DNA of 64,000 nt. Source: Drosophila pseudoobscura. Lineage: Eukaryota > Arthropoda > Insecta > Diptera > Drosophilidae. Shown piece by piece: positions 27,418 through 39,561 of this stretch. The DNA lies in the NCBI RefSeq assembly GCF_009870125.1, contig NC_046683.1, forward strand, positions 61,333,869-61,397,868. Direction: 5' to 3'. The position numbers and the translations under genes were made by a program. Every line of letters begins with the position of its first letter. The stretch's first letter is position 1. Below the pieces are notes generated by a model that was not told the DNA's origin, searched no databases, and saw only the letters and a list, made by a program, of their open reading frames with translations.

Positions 27418-27445
27418 GTAATACTCGATTGGTGTTCGTTATTTT

Positions 27446-27451
27446 TTTATT
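27446..27451 (-). terminator. Poly(A) signal of the nested antisense gene
   Basis: TTTATT on the plus strand is AATAAA on the minus strand, about 185 nt after the stop codon of the minus-strand gene. Position and orientation fit its 3' end. Confidence 0.55.
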
Positions 27452-27635
27452 GAAGGTCAGTTTGGAATTTTGAATTTGGAATTTGGAATTTGGTTAGAAG
27501 TCTGAAATCTTCGATTTGCCTATTTTGGAATTTTGACCAGATCAATTTTGGGGCTGAGCCCGTTCCCAGATGCCAGATGTCAGATGCAGACGGGCTGTGT
27601 ACCAGGGTGGGGGGGGACACTGGGGCTCTGCAATG

Positions 27636-28433
27636 CTACGAGGCCACATAGTTCTTGGTGGGCTTTTTGAGGTCGCCCGCAATCTTCTTGATGGCCGGCG
27701 GAATATGCTTCGCCACTCCCGGCTGCGAGCTGAGGAACGAGATCTCGAAGAGGGCGGGACGGCTCGAGTAGACGTTGTGGAGCATGCTGATGAACCAGAA
27801 GAGCAGATCGTCCATGTTCTGGAGGGTGCACTGGGCGAAGACGGCACCCGCATCGCGGCCGTGCTGGTGGGAGTCGAAGAGGGCGACGATCGAGACCCGA
27901 AAATCGAAGGTCACCATCACCGTTCGACTGTCCGCAATGATGGCGGCGAACAGCTGGGTGGGTGCCACCTGGCCGATGGCCTGCTGGAAGACCTGCAGCG
28001 TGATCTGGAAGATGCGGGACAGCTGCATGGCCACGTTCCGGTTGTACATGGGACTGGAGGTGTCCGCCTCCATGTGCGTGTAGAACCACTCCTCCAGCCG
28101 GAAGTTGATCTTGTGCTGCGACCGGATGGCCGCAATCGCGTCCGGGATGTTCAGGTTGAGGTTGCGCACGTGCGGCGTGTTGGCCGAGATCACGTTGTGG
28201 TAGACCTTGTTGCCATCGTTCATGGCGTTGCCGAACAGCTCCAGGCCGCGCGGCGGCATGTTCGACACCCGGTGGTAGAACCGCTCCGCCTTGGACACCT
28301 TGTCGGCCAGGATCAGCGAGATGAGGGTGCACGAGTTGGTGCCGCTCTGCTGGAACTCCCCGAATCTCGACTGGCAGAAGTCGCGCGGGAACCACCAGAT
28401 GTTCAGGTTGTCGATCTGCTCGTGTATGGCCAT
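27636..28433 (-). CDS. Nested antisense gene, 265-aa protein of unrecognised family
   Basis: This is a single intact frame without introns, lying inside the presumed Gyc76C 5' intron on the opposite strand. The ATG (complement of 28431-28433) sits in a good context (ACCAAGATGG) and is the first ATG of the frame; the frame stays open upstream but only without an ATG. Codon use is strongly GC-ending, as in real Drosophila genes, and the protein has normal complexity. It has no signal peptide or membrane segment. Visible landmarks are a Trp-Trp near residues 13-14, a GTNSCT word with Cys35, a hydrophobic middle, and LFDSHQHG with Asp187 and His189 followed by a Gly/Ala-rich GAVFA. A Cys early and an Asp-x-His late is the order of several papain-fold peptidases, including OTU and viral deubiquitinase types, but this is only suggestive. 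I do not recognise the gene, and a structural or testis-specific role is equally possible. Confidence 0.8.
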   Translation of the reverse strand: MAIHEQIDNLNIWWFPRDFCQSRFGEFQQSGTNSCTLISLILADKVSKAERFYHRVSNMPPRGLELFGNAMNDGNKVYHNVISANTPHVRNLNLNIPDAIAAIRSQHKINFRLEEWFYTHMEADTSSPMYNRNVAMQLSRIFQITLQVFQQAIGQVAPTQLFAAIIADSRTVMVTFDFRVSIVALFDSHQHGRDAGAVFAQCTLQNMDDLLFWFISMLHNVYSSRPALFEISFLSSQPGVAKHIPPAIKKIAGDLKKPTKNYVAS

Positions 28434-31400
28434 CTTGGTGCAGGACCTTCGTCTGTGTCCTCTTCTGGCAAGGCTTTTGGCGGCTTCGTCCACTCCTTCT
28501 TGTCTGCTCTCTTCTGGCACTCCTGCTCCTGCTGCTCCTGCTGCTGCTCTTGGCTCTCACATAGTATTCCCCATGTGGATTCACCCTTCAACAACAGCAG
28601 TACCTTGGACGTGCAACGTGCAACGTGCACGTGAATTACAACGCTGATGGCTTCTTCGCTTGCTCCGGCTCCTTCCTCGGCTCCTCCTCTCCAGTACACT
28701 CCAGGGGCGGCCACTCGGTCCTAGCCGAACATTGAATTTTGCGTGTCCTTTGCCGGTGGAGTAATCAGCGGGAAAAGATACAGATCTTCCGGAATCGAAA
28801 AAAAAACAAAAAAATTTCTAGACCAACAATTGACAAATAACGAACAAGATGTGAGATTTAGATACCGACTGGACGGGGAACCGATCTGCCAAATCGAGTG
28901 CCTTCACCGATTTGACAGAAAAGAAACGGGTATCGGGACTATCCGGGCTATCCATTTTCCATTTTCCATCAGACTAATGCTACTCCGCTCTAGATGAATC
29001 GGATTTATTCCAAGAGCTACAAAACCTTGAGTTCTGGCTTCTTTTGGACGTGTCTTTCATCCCCGATCCCCGAGTAATCCCAGACACCATCCTCAGGGAC
29101 TTTCTTAGCTCTAAATGCTCTCTAAATGGAGTAGTATTCGGGGGGGATTAGTCATTTGTTTGCTTGCCGATTCGGCGGAACTGGAGGCCAGTCGCGGTCT
29201 CTGAGCCCCGTTAAGCTTTATTCTAGGAATGGGAACACTCTATTTTAAAACTGGCCTAAACGGAGATTCTTGGAAACGCGCTCTTCGCCGTGTGTCAAAA
29301 TTCTGCGCAAATATTTATCAGTGGCGCCCAAAATTAGCCAAGGCCCGGGGCCAAGTAGTTCTAATTTTAAATTGCAACATTGGCAAAAAAAAACAAAAAC
29401 AAAAAAAAACTAAAGAATAAACAACGGACGGACGGAAGGACGGAGGGAGGGAGGGACGGACGGACCAGCACGGGCGTTAAAGAAACAAAAATAAAATCGA
29501 GAAACAAATATGTGAAGTGTGTCGGAAATGCTAATTTATGGTGGCATGAGCGCTCTGGGGTGTTGATTGAGATTGAGATTGAAGAAGTGCTTGAAAGATT
29601 GCTGGAATGCCTGAATGGAGCGCCGTACAAGTTGCTCAAGAGTGCTCGATTTCCAAGAAATATTCCCGGAATTCCCCTTGGGATTTCTTTCACGAATAAA
29701 AGCCAGTAAATAATGTTTAATGAACTGAAGGGAGATATCCGAAGAATGGTAGCAACCTGCAGAAGCCCCGCATAGTGCCTATTCGGGAACACCTTTCAAG
29801 AACCTTTGCCACTACATTTCCCTACCATTTTAATATGAGTTTTCCTTTAGACTGTTGTGCATAGATGCAGGGTGTTCTTAGTACCCAAAAACGATTTATA
29901 CTTATTTTTAAATTCAATGCTAAATTAGCCAAGTGAGTCTTTTGAACTTTTGGGGTTTTGACATTAAAGATATGTCAATCGGCTGCTAATATCGGGACCT
30001 ACATTTATGAGGTTTCTACTTATTTACTTGTTAACAATTCTCATCTTCAGGTGCCGCAAATAAACGTTCCACAAAATGTCTGAAATGTGGCAATAAAAAT
30101 TGCAAAATAAATATTTAGCCCACTGAAATGGGGCTCATTTGTTTGTACACTTCAGGCCTAATTAATACTTTAATGTATCGCTTTCCGTTGTTGTACATTC
30201 GTTAAAGTGAAACGTGGCGGTCTAAGGACGAGCTGAAACAATGGACGAACAGCAGCACTGTCCTGGCTCTATCGCTGCTCCACCACAGAGCCCGTACCGT
30301 AATCCATTTTGAATGGAATGCGCTTTCCTTCCATAACAAACAATCTGAACAATGCTGAGGCAAGCATCTGGAATGGGCTGCTGTCGGGGCGGGGGGTGGG
30401 ATAATAGGAGGACAAGCAAATGCCAGGGACAAAATCAGGGATCCATCCATCCACCCATCCACCCACTAGCTCTCTCTCTCACTCTTTCACGGTAATACGA
30501 TACGGTTAATACCTCAAACGAAATTGCATAATGTGGAAATCAACGCGTACGCGTGCCATAATTAATGATAACGAGCCATGGCATGCCATGCAGTCGGAAG
30601 CGAGTCCCCCCCCCACCCCACCGCACCCCACCTGAGGAGGGGATAGATTCCTCTAAGCCGATAGCTGGATGGGTGGCTGGGGTGCCATACTGGGGGGAAC
30701 GGACGGCAGGGGCAGCCCAAAAGGATTTCATTTGGAGTTCTCTTGGCAATTCCCAGATTTTTATCGTGTTTTTTTTCCTTTTCTTATCTGGCGTGTGTGG
30801 ACTGTGGGCTGTGAAAGCCAAGGCCATCGGCAACAGTTGACATTTGACTTCAGCTCTAGCGCCCAGCTCCTAACACCATTTCGTTGGCCATCCACTTGTC
30901 GTTCAGGAGAAAAGTCCAGTGCAGACTCTCCTACTGTTTGTGTCGGCTTCAAAGGCACGTGTAATACCCTGAGCCAACGGGTAATTGCATTTTCCCAGAA
31001 GCGACAAAGAGCTTGTAGGAAATATCCTACAGAACGCGAAATTCCTGGCTTAAAAATGTGCACTAAGTTGCTGTTCTTGGAAGGGACAGACATTTAGGGT
31101 CTTATCCGTTCACCTTCTATAACAGCGTGGAGCAGGAGCAGTCCAGAAACAAACCACAAGCAAAATAACGTTTATCCCCTACACGCAATGCATGTTGTTT
31201 CGAGCTTCCATGTGCCGCGTCGTGGGTGAGCGACGAGAGCTTTTGGAAGGTTAGGAGCAGTCGAGGAACAAACCACAAGCAAAATAACGTTTATCCCCTA
31301 CACGCAATGCATTTTGTTTCGAGCTTTCATGGGCAGGGAGAAAGGGAAACGCTAGAGAAGGGTATTACCCCTTTCGATCTTCGACAAGGAACAGACTTTC

Positions 31401-31579
31401 TCTCCGACTTGGTTTTGTTTTTGTGTTTGTGTTTGTCTTTGTCAAACATGCACTTCATCATGCACCAGAAGTGCCAGTGATGGAGTCCTCGGACTGGGAT
31501 TGAATTGCATCCGCACTTAACTCTGGATATCCTTCCTCCGCTCATGTGCATGTGTTTGCTTGTGTCCCTCTCGTTGCAG
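28434..31579. other. Non-coding stretch between nested gene and Gyc76C coding exons
   Basis: It contains the short 5' region of the antisense gene (to about 28735), an A-rich then GGAC/GGAG repeat tract at 29387-29464, and no credible coding frame. The duplicated block at 31135-31332 is listed separately. On the plus strand the whole stretch should be the last 5' intron of Gyc76C, since 31580 starts with an acceptor. Confidence 0.5.
31135..31332. repeat. Two direct copies of an ~80-bp block, 119 bp apart
   Basis: 31135-31212 and 31254-31332 are nearly identical. Both contain ACAAACCACAAGCAAAATAA, then CGTTTATCCCCTACACGCAA and TGCAT.TTGTTTCGAGCTT. The copies are separated by about 40 bp of unrelated sequence. 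They lie about 250 bp upstream of the first Gyc76C coding exon. A recent local duplication is the simplest reading; the conserved block may carry regulatory sites. Confidence 0.85.
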
Positions 31580-31637
31580 TGTGAGAATCTGTTGGGACCC
31601 ATAGGCGTCGCGCTGAACGGCCCCGGCCTAAGGGGCC
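31580..31637 (+). other. Gyc76C: 5'UTR part of first coding exon of Gyc76C
   Basis: The acceptor TCGTTGCAG ends at 31579. The 58-nt leader is closed in the coding frame by TAA at 31629-31631, so the ATG at 31638 is the first possible start in that frame. This shows that at least one upstream non-coding exon must exist. Confidence 0.75.
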
Positions 31638-34600
31638 ATGACGCGTTGGCCCTTTAATCTACTACTCTTGCTGTCGGTGGCAGTGCGCGACTGTAGCAAT
31701 CATCGCACCGTCCTCACAGTTGGCTATCTGACGGCTCTCACTGGCGAGCTCAAGACGCGTCAGGGCTTGGCCATATCCGGTGCGCTGACGATGGCCCTGG
31801 ATGAGGTAAGACTCCCTAATTGGCGGCTCCGTGCAACTGAGTCCGTAATAATCCATTCGTAACTTCCGTCGTCGTGCAAAGGTCAACAAGGATCCGAATC
31901 TGCTGCCAAATGTGACGCTCGACCTGCGCTGGAATGACACCAAGGGTGATACGGTATTGGCCACCAAAGCCATTACCGAAATGATATGCGATGGCATTGC
32001 CACCATATTCGGGCCGGAGGGTCCTTGTTATGTGGAGGCCATCGTGTCGCAGAGTCGCAACATTCCAATGATATCCTATGTAAGTTTATTCCCGATTTAT
32101 GCAGCCACAGACAATTTCATGCATCGCCTTTTTTGTTCGCAGAAATGCGCAGAGTACCGTGCATCCGCCATACCGACGTTCGCCCGCACGGAACCGCCAG
32201 ACACGCAGGTGAGTGGTGACCCAGGAGGGGTGGGGGTTGCAACAGGTGGGAGGGACTTGCCCTGAATCATTCGCCAAACAGGACGGGGGATTATCCTCGA
32301 GTGAGGGAGAACAGCCACAAGGATGTGGCACTAAGACAAAGGTCATGACCCCCTGCCTGCACGACCCCCTGGAGCGCACTTTGCTCTTTTTGGAGCCCAC
32401 TGGAGCATACATACTCGTCTCTTTGCAGGTCGTCAAATCGCTGCTCGCCTTGTTGCGCTACTATGCCTGGAACAAGTTCTCCATCCTGTACGAGGACGTC
32501 TGGGGCCCGGTGGCGGACTTGCTCAAGGATCAGGCCACCAAGCGGAACATGACGATCAACCACAAGCAGTCGTTCATCGACAATCGGGCCAAATGCTGCG
32601 AACTGGGGCTCGATTGCTGTCGCTCCGGCTATTGGTATCAGGTAGGTTCGAAATATGCACAGGAGAGTCGAAACACTCAAGGCTCAAGCTCTCTCGTTGT
32701 ATCGTTTACAGCTGGTGCAGAATACGATGAACCGCACGAGGATCTACGTGTTTCTGGGTGCCGCCAACAGCCTGGTGGACTTTATGAGCTCCATGGAGAC
32801 GGCCGGACTGTTTGCGCGCGGCGAATACATGGTGATCTTTGTGGACATGATGGTGTACTCGGAACGGTAAGGGATCGCCTCGATCATTGATTGTACAGAT
32901 TGAACCAATTTTGGCTTTGGCTTTTCACTGCAGTGAGGCAGAGAAGTACTTGCGGAAAGTGGATCAAATCGATCTCATGTCCAACTGCCACAGCACCGAG
33001 AAGTTCAACCAGCTGGCACGCAGTCTGCTCGTCGTGGCCTCCACGCCGCCGACCAAAGGCTATGAGAAGTTCACAGAACGCGTGCGGACCTACAGCTCGA
33101 TGCCGCCGTTCAACTTTGAGATACCCAAACTGTTTTCCCAGAGTAAATTTAGCAAGGTAATCGATTGAATGATCCGTGTTATTGGAACATACTTCTGCCA
33201 TGTGTGTGTGATGTGTCTTGCAGTTCATATCGATCTATGCCGCCTATCTGTACGATTCGGTGAAACTGTATGCCTGGGCTGTGGACAAAATGCTGCGCCA
33301 GGAGACGCGTGTGCTCACCGACGAGGTGATCTTCGATGTGGCCAGCAATGGGACCCGTGTCATCGATACCATCATCAAGAATCGTACTTATATGAGTGAG
33401 TTCCCGTCCCGCCAATCCCTTCATTCTTGCTGATCGTCTTTGTCTGTATCCAACATACAGGCGTCACTGGGTCCACGATCAAGATCGATCGTTATGGCGA
33501 CTCGGAGGGGAACTTCTCAGTGCTGGCCTACAAGCCCCACAAATGGAACAACTCGAACGGAGTGATATGCCACTACCACATGGTGCCCGTGGCGTATTTC
33601 CATCAAGGCGAAGAACTTCCAGTGAGTGAGTCGTCTTCTCTTTTTTAGTTTGCCTTTTGCCTTTCGCCTTTTGCTATTCGCCTTTTGCTATTCGCCTTTT
33701 GCCTTTGACTTTCCACTTTCCAATTTCCACTTTTGACTTTGAGTTGGTTCCTGCACGTGTCCCCCAAAAGGGAAATCCATCTGTACTCACGTGTATCTAT
33801 CGCTTGTCCATCGTTTCTGTAGGAATACAAACTGATCAACGGCTCTATAGACTGGCCCTCTGGCGGCGAGAAGCCCACGGATGAGCCCATGTGCGGGTTT
33901 GCCAACGAACTGTGCAAAAAGGACGACACACACTATACCTCCACAGTGGCTGCCGTGGTGCTGGGGGTGCTGCTCTTCTGCTCTGGCGTGATCACCATGA
34001 GCATCTATCGCAAGTGGAAGATTGAGCTGGAGATCGAGGGTTTGCTGTGGAAGATCGATCCAAACGAAATCAAGGGCTACTCCGGCAACGAGATTGTCTC
34101 CTCGCCCAGCAAGGTAGGTGGTCGATCCTTTCTTTGAGCCCCCACTGAACTCTCTTCTCCGATTCTCCTCCGCCCGTGTGCAGGTCAGTTTGATGAGCGC
34201 CCAGAGCTATGGCTCACGCTGGACAAATCAGTTTGTGACCTCCACGGGTCGCCTACGCGGCGCAGTGGTGCGCATCAAAGAATTGAAGTTCCCGCGCAAG
34301 CGGGACATCTCCAGGGAGATCATGAAGGAGATGCGTTTGCTGCGCGAGCTGCGACACGACAATATCAACAGCTTCATTGGCGCCTCTGTGGAGCCGACGC
34401 GCATCCTGCTAGTCACCGATTACTGCGCCAAGGGCAGTCTGTACGATATCATCGAGAACGAAGACATCAAATTGGACGATCTGTTCATTGCCTCACTCAT
34501 CCATGACCTCATCAAGGTAACTAGAACAGAGACAGAGGCCAGGCCAGTACTAATGCTTTTCTTTGCGCTGTCCAGGGCATGATCTACATCCACAATTCCC

Positions 34601-37545
34601 AATTGATCTATCATGGCAATCTCAAATCCTCGAATTGTGTGGTCACCTCGCGCTGGATGCTGCAAGTCACCGACTTTGGGCTGCACGAGCTGCGCCAGTG
34701 CGCCGAGAACGAGTCGATTGGGGAGCATCAGCATTACCGAAGTGAGTATCCAGTATCCAGTCATCCCGTCATTCCTCTGGCGTTCAGCTGCTCTAATCCG
34801 AAACCGAATCCTCTCATTGTGCAGATCAACTGTGGCGCGCACCGGAACTGCTGCGGAATCATATCCATGGCAGCCAGAAGGGCGATGTCTATGCGTTTGC
34901 CATCATCATGTACGAGATATTTAGTCGTAAGGGTCCGTTCGGACAAACCATTTTAGAACCAAAGGATATTGTGGACTTTGTTAAGAAGCTGCCGCTCAAT
35001 GGCCAGGAGCCGTTTCGGCCGGAGGTCGAGTCCATAATAGAGGCCGAATCCTGTCCGGATTATGTGCTGGCCTGCATCAAGGACTGCTGGGCCGAGGAGC
35101 CCGAAGAGCGGCCCGAATTCAGTGCCATACGGTAGGGTTCTCACTATCTCTCTCTGTCCCTCTCTCTGTCCCTCTCTCTGTCCCTCTCTCTCTCTCTCTC
35201 TCTCTAGAATTTATAGTAATTTCAAATAAAATGTTAATTTAGAAATCGCTTGAAGAAGATGCGCGGCGGTAAAACCAAAAACATCATGGACCAAATGATG
35301 GAAATGATGGAGAAGTATGCCAACAACCTGGAGGACATTGTCACCGAGCGCACACGTCTGCTGTGCGAGGAGAAGCTCAAGACAGAGGATCTGCTGCATC
35401 GCATGTTGCCCCAGTCGGTGGCCGAGAAGCTGACCATGGGTCAGGGCGTTGAGCCGGTGTCCTATGATTTGGTAGGAACAAAGATCAAGCCGTAAAGACT
35501 GCCTCCCTCACACTCATGTACTCTGTTTGCCTCTCCTTCAGGTAACGATCTATTTCAGCGACATTGTCGGCTTCACGGCCATGTCAGCGGAGAGCACACC
35601 GCTGCAGGTGGTTAACTTTCTGAATGATCTCTACACGGTGTTCGATCGCATCATTCGCGGCTATGATGTGTACAAGGTGGAGACCATAGGCGATGCCTAC
35701 ATGGTGGTAAGTGCACTCCAGCTCCAGCTCCAGCACAGCTCTAGCTCTGTATGGGTCACTCATTGATTTTCTTTGTGTTGGCGGCAGGTCTCTGGTCTCC
35801 CCATTAAGAATGGGGATCGTCATGCGGGCGAGATAGCTTCGATGGCTCTGGAGCTGCTGCAGGCGGTGAAACAGCATCGCATCGCCCATCGTCCGAACGA
35901 GACGCTAAAGCTGAGAATCGGAATGCATACGGGCCCCGTGGTGGCCGGCGTCGTGGGCCTCACGATGCCGAGGTACTGCCTCTTTGGCGACACCGTCAAC
36001 ACGGCCTCACGAATGGAGAGCAATGGCGAGGCGCTGAAGATACACATTTCCAACAAGTGTAAGCTGGCGCTGGACAAACTCGGAGGCGGCTACATCACCG
36101 AGAAGCGTGGCCTGGTCAATATGAAGGGAAAGGGCGATGTGATCACCTGGTGGCTGACGGGGGCCAACGATAATGCGATACAGAAGAAGCCCGTGGACAT
36201 GATGGACATGCCGCCCCTGTTCTCCCGTCCGAGGAAGAGTCCGAAGCTGAACTCCGACTCCAGGCAGCCAAGTATTCAGGCCATGCACTTCTGCGGGACA
36301 GGATCGAGGCGTCAGAGCAGTGTGCCAAGGCCGGCGGATGTCGAGTCCACGTACAGCCTGCAGGGGTCCGTGAGGGAGTCGCCGCGAGTCAGCAAGAGGG
36401 ACAGGGACAGGGAGCGACCCGTCAATGGACTGGGTGGAGCACACTTTGTGGGCGGAGCACTCCTGGAGTCGGCTCTGGCCTCGCTCAGCACGCTGAATCA
36501 TTCCGAAACAAATGAAACGAACTGTGATATGGATGGAGGAGTAGGAGGAGCGAGTCTAGTACGCCAGCCAAACGCTCTGCACAAGCCCCTGGCCATGGTG
36601 CGGCCCCACCGGATCATCAGTGCCGCCCAGCTGCCCCTCGGGGAGGACGACGACGCCGACGGCACCACCGTCTCCCAGATGGACGTGGAGATGCTCCTGA
36701 GGGAATCTCGCTCCCTGGATCCCATGCCGTGGCAGCATCTACGCAAGCGGCACGAGAGGGTCAAGCTGCCACCCTCCAAGCTGTCCAAAAACAATTCGCG
36801 ATCCCTGGACACGGGAGTGTCGCTGATCAGCGGCAACCAGAACGGCGATGCCGAGGGGAGCCAACTGGAGATCGACGACGACATGTCCGCCAACCCAGTG
36901 GATGCCAACGATAGCTACGACGATGAGCTGGGCCTGCTCATGCGACACGACAACGGCCAGCTGCCCACGCTCCGCTACTCCGGCAGCTTCCCCAATGCCA
37001 ATGCCCACGCCCATGGCCAGATCAGCATCGTTCCCACCGGCGGCAGCTCCAGCCGACGGCGCACCAGCAATGTCTCCAGCGGCAGCTGTGCCAAGCATCT
37101 GAACAACAACTGCAACGGCGGCATGAATATCGAGGACGATCTGGAGTCTCCCCTGCTGCAGCGCCAGGCCTCGCTCTCTGTGCCCCCCGAGGAAATGTTG
37201 GCGCATAACAAGCGCTGGCACTCGCTGGAGCACATGGAGCCGGGCGGTGCCGGGCACGGGAACAGTGTCAGCTATGCGGCGGACATCGATGGCCCTGTCA
37301 GTGGCTTGGACATCTTGGGCGGCTCCTCCTCCAATCAGCGTCCCAGAGGTGTCGGTGGCACAGGCGGCGGAGCCACCAAGTTGGGCAACTGGATGGCCAA
37401 TTTCTTCAAGGGCAATGGAGTGCGCAGCGGGGAGGCTAGGCGAGTGGGAATCCTGCCCACCGGTGTGCAAGGAGTAAGAGCTGGATTCACGGATATGACG
37501 GCAGCGGCAGCAGCCGGAGCCCGAGATCGTGAGAGTATAGTGTAG
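31638..37545 (+). CDS. Gyc76C: Receptor guanylate cyclase Gyc76C
   Basis: It makes cGMP from GTP at the plasma membrane. Coding exons: 31638-31805, 31882-32079, 32143-32208, 32429-32641, 32712-32866, 32934-33156, 33224-33395, 33461-33621, 33823-34113, 34184-34516, 34576-34741, 34825-35131, 35243-35471, 35542-35706, 35788-37545. All junctions keep frame and give 1534 aa, close to the fly protein. Order: signal peptide (1-20), ANF-receptor-like ectodomain, TM (about 493-514), kinase-homology domain (about 555-820) with DFG at 693-695 but HGN at 673-675 where kinases have HRD, a coiled linker, then the cyclase. Metal-binding Asp901 and Asp945 and guanine-selecting Glu941 and Cys1013 are all present, so the enzyme should be active. 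A long, low-complexity tail (about 1060-1534) ends in ESIV, a class I PDZ-ligand pattern. Known fly roles: Sema-1a/PlexA motor axon guidance and matrix organisation. The gene assignment is by family features and synteny. Confidence 0.95.
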
Positions 37546-38450
37546 AGAGTAGGATCTAAGAGGATAGCAAGATAGCAGGATAGCAGAATGGAAGGATAGT
37601 AAGTTGGAGGTGAAAAAGTTACTCAGGAACCGTGTCGAGCAGGAAACGATCGTCTTTTGGCTTATTTCTTCGTTTTATGTATTGTAGTTTGTATCGATCG
37701 AACCGGTTTGTGTGTCTGTGTTTGGAGACTGGAGATGATCCATATACATACAAACCTCTTTACCTCGAAATCGCTGGATTATCTAAAGCTTGTCGATGTA
37801 AAATGGGATTCAAAGTATATATTTTTGTGTAATTCTTGCAATTTCGAGGATTTAGAGGAATGATTAAGCATTGCATATTGTATACATATGTATGTATTTG
37901 AAAACTCTACCCTACATATAAATATTGGAGAAGCCGAAAAAACCGTCTAGTCACAAGGTCTTCAGACTAGTTATTGTTTTATAATATATATAAATATATA
38001 TACTATATTATACACACACCCACACATCTAAATGTACGTTTGTAAATGTAACACAACACACATACACACACACACACATATTTATATGAAGAATCAAAAA
38101 CAAAAACAAATATTTGATGTAAATGTAATTGAAAATGTTTGCTTTTCTATACAAAATGCGATGCAGCTTAATGGAAAACTAGTTAATTTATGTATTTCGA
38201 AAATCAAAAGAGGAAAAATTAATGTATCAATGTTTTTTTGCTAGTATGTAATTAAGTGCGTGTGATTGTACGTAATGTTTAAGTCCTTAACACTAAACGC
38301 ATAATTTTAATTAATTAATTATGAACGAGAATTGTGAGAAGAGTTGCGAAAAAAGGCCCGATATGAGGTGTTTTTAGCCTAAATGTATGTATGTATATTT
38401 TTAAAAGAAATTTGTTAAATTTGCCATATATAAATACAAAGAAAACAAGA
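37546..38450 (+). other. Gyc76C: 3'UTR and downstream flank of Gyc76C
   Basis: AT-rich sequence with several TATGTATGTAT and TATATAAATA words follows the stop codon. No canonical AATAAA is seen, so the poly(A) site must use a variant hexamer somewhere in this stretch. No other gene is visible. Confidence 0.4.
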
Positions 38451-38513
38451 AAGGAAGGCTATTTTTCGGTGCAAAGCATTTAATACTCTTTGCATAATTC
38501 AAATTTGCAGTCT

Positions 38514-38609
38514 GGCGCCCTCTGTGCCCGCCATATATGTACATATATTTGTAAGTTACGCATTAGAGGTAAGTGTCTCTGCAAGTGAACTATCGATTGG
38601 ACTATCGAT
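38514..38609. promoter_or_regulatory. Possible insulator: CTCF-like word and paired TATCGAT
   Basis: GGCGCCCTCTGTG at 38514-38526 resembles the CTCF core. TATCGAT occurs twice, at 38591-38597 and 38603-38609; clustered CGATA words are the binding pattern of BEAF-32 (and DREF). The group lies in the spacer between Gyc76C and Trpml. This is motif reading only. Confidence 0.3.
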
Positions 38610-38979
38610 GGTGCATTATTCCGTTCCCGTTAGATTTGTATGGAAAAAAATCAGTTGAAATACCCATTGGAAAAAGAATATTATAGATTGATGAAATGCT
38701 TGTTACCCCAGGCTCCAATGAATGCAAAGATACAAAATCGAATTAAATGCATGAAAAGGTAAAAAACATGTCAATCTGGGAAAAAGACATTATTAATTAG
38801 ATTTCAAAGAAGCTTGGAAAACAGTATTTTAACATTAATTAAAGGGAATAGGGTATATAAATGTCTATACTCCATAAATGTAGTTGATGTGTTGCAAATG
38901 TGTAGTTATTTTGTAGCTACCTTTAAAAAAATTTGAATTTTCATTGAACTTTTTTGTTCAAGTTTTCTTTTATAAACTT

Positions 38980-39400
38980 TCCAATAAAAGCAAGTATTTA
39001 GAATAAGTTAGTTAAGTAGAAAATTGATTCGTTAATCATATAAAACTATCTGGGCAAAACTTAAGGTTTTAGTTAGCTAGAATTTTTCTATGGAATCTCT
39101 AAATTGAGCAATATGAACGACTATCCTCTTTAGATTTTTTTGTTTTGACCTATTTCGCTAAAACCTTTTTTTACGCAAAATGCAATAAAAGCAGGTGTTT
39201 AAAATAAATCAAACAGTTAGAAAATAGATTCACTAATCGAATAAAATTAAGTGGGCATTGCTAAATGTTCTATATAGCTATTAATATACGATGGAATATC
39301 AAAAACGAGGAATTTGTACAACGGAACTTGAGCTCGTCAGTATATTTACGGTATATTTTTAAAGTAAGGCGGTATATGTTGGTATATTTCTGGGGGTCCA
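38980..39400. repeat. Dispersed AT-rich repeat, copies 2 and 3
   Basis: 38980-39060 matches the first part of copy 1, and 39171-39400 matches nearly all of it, ending in the GTCAGTATATTTACGGTATA words. Copy 3 ends just before the probable Trpml start region, as copy 1 ends just before a DRE/Motif 1 pair, so this repeat may travel with, or supply, promoter sequence. Confidence 0.6.
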
Positions 39401-39561
39401 TCTTATCGACAGTCCGCGATAAACAAAGCAATTTCATATCTCTCGCTATTTTTGGGTATTTAATATTATTTCGGTCGAATAAGTCGCGCATTTAGTTACT
39501 ATACATTCTCTTGATCCCCTTCCCCGTCTGCTTGTTGCGCTTGTGTAGATTCTTCCTTTGC

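Noticed and set aside
27570..28634. 354-codon plus-strand and 334-codon minus-strand frames over the nested gene
   Set aside because: They are shadows of the 265-aa minus-strand gene caused by its GC-rich third positions. The 294-codon version of that frame begins at a GTG, not an ATG.
36739..37470. 243-codon minus-strand frame opposite the Gyc76C tail
   Set aside because: Shadow frame; the plus-strand reading is the annotated cyclase tail.
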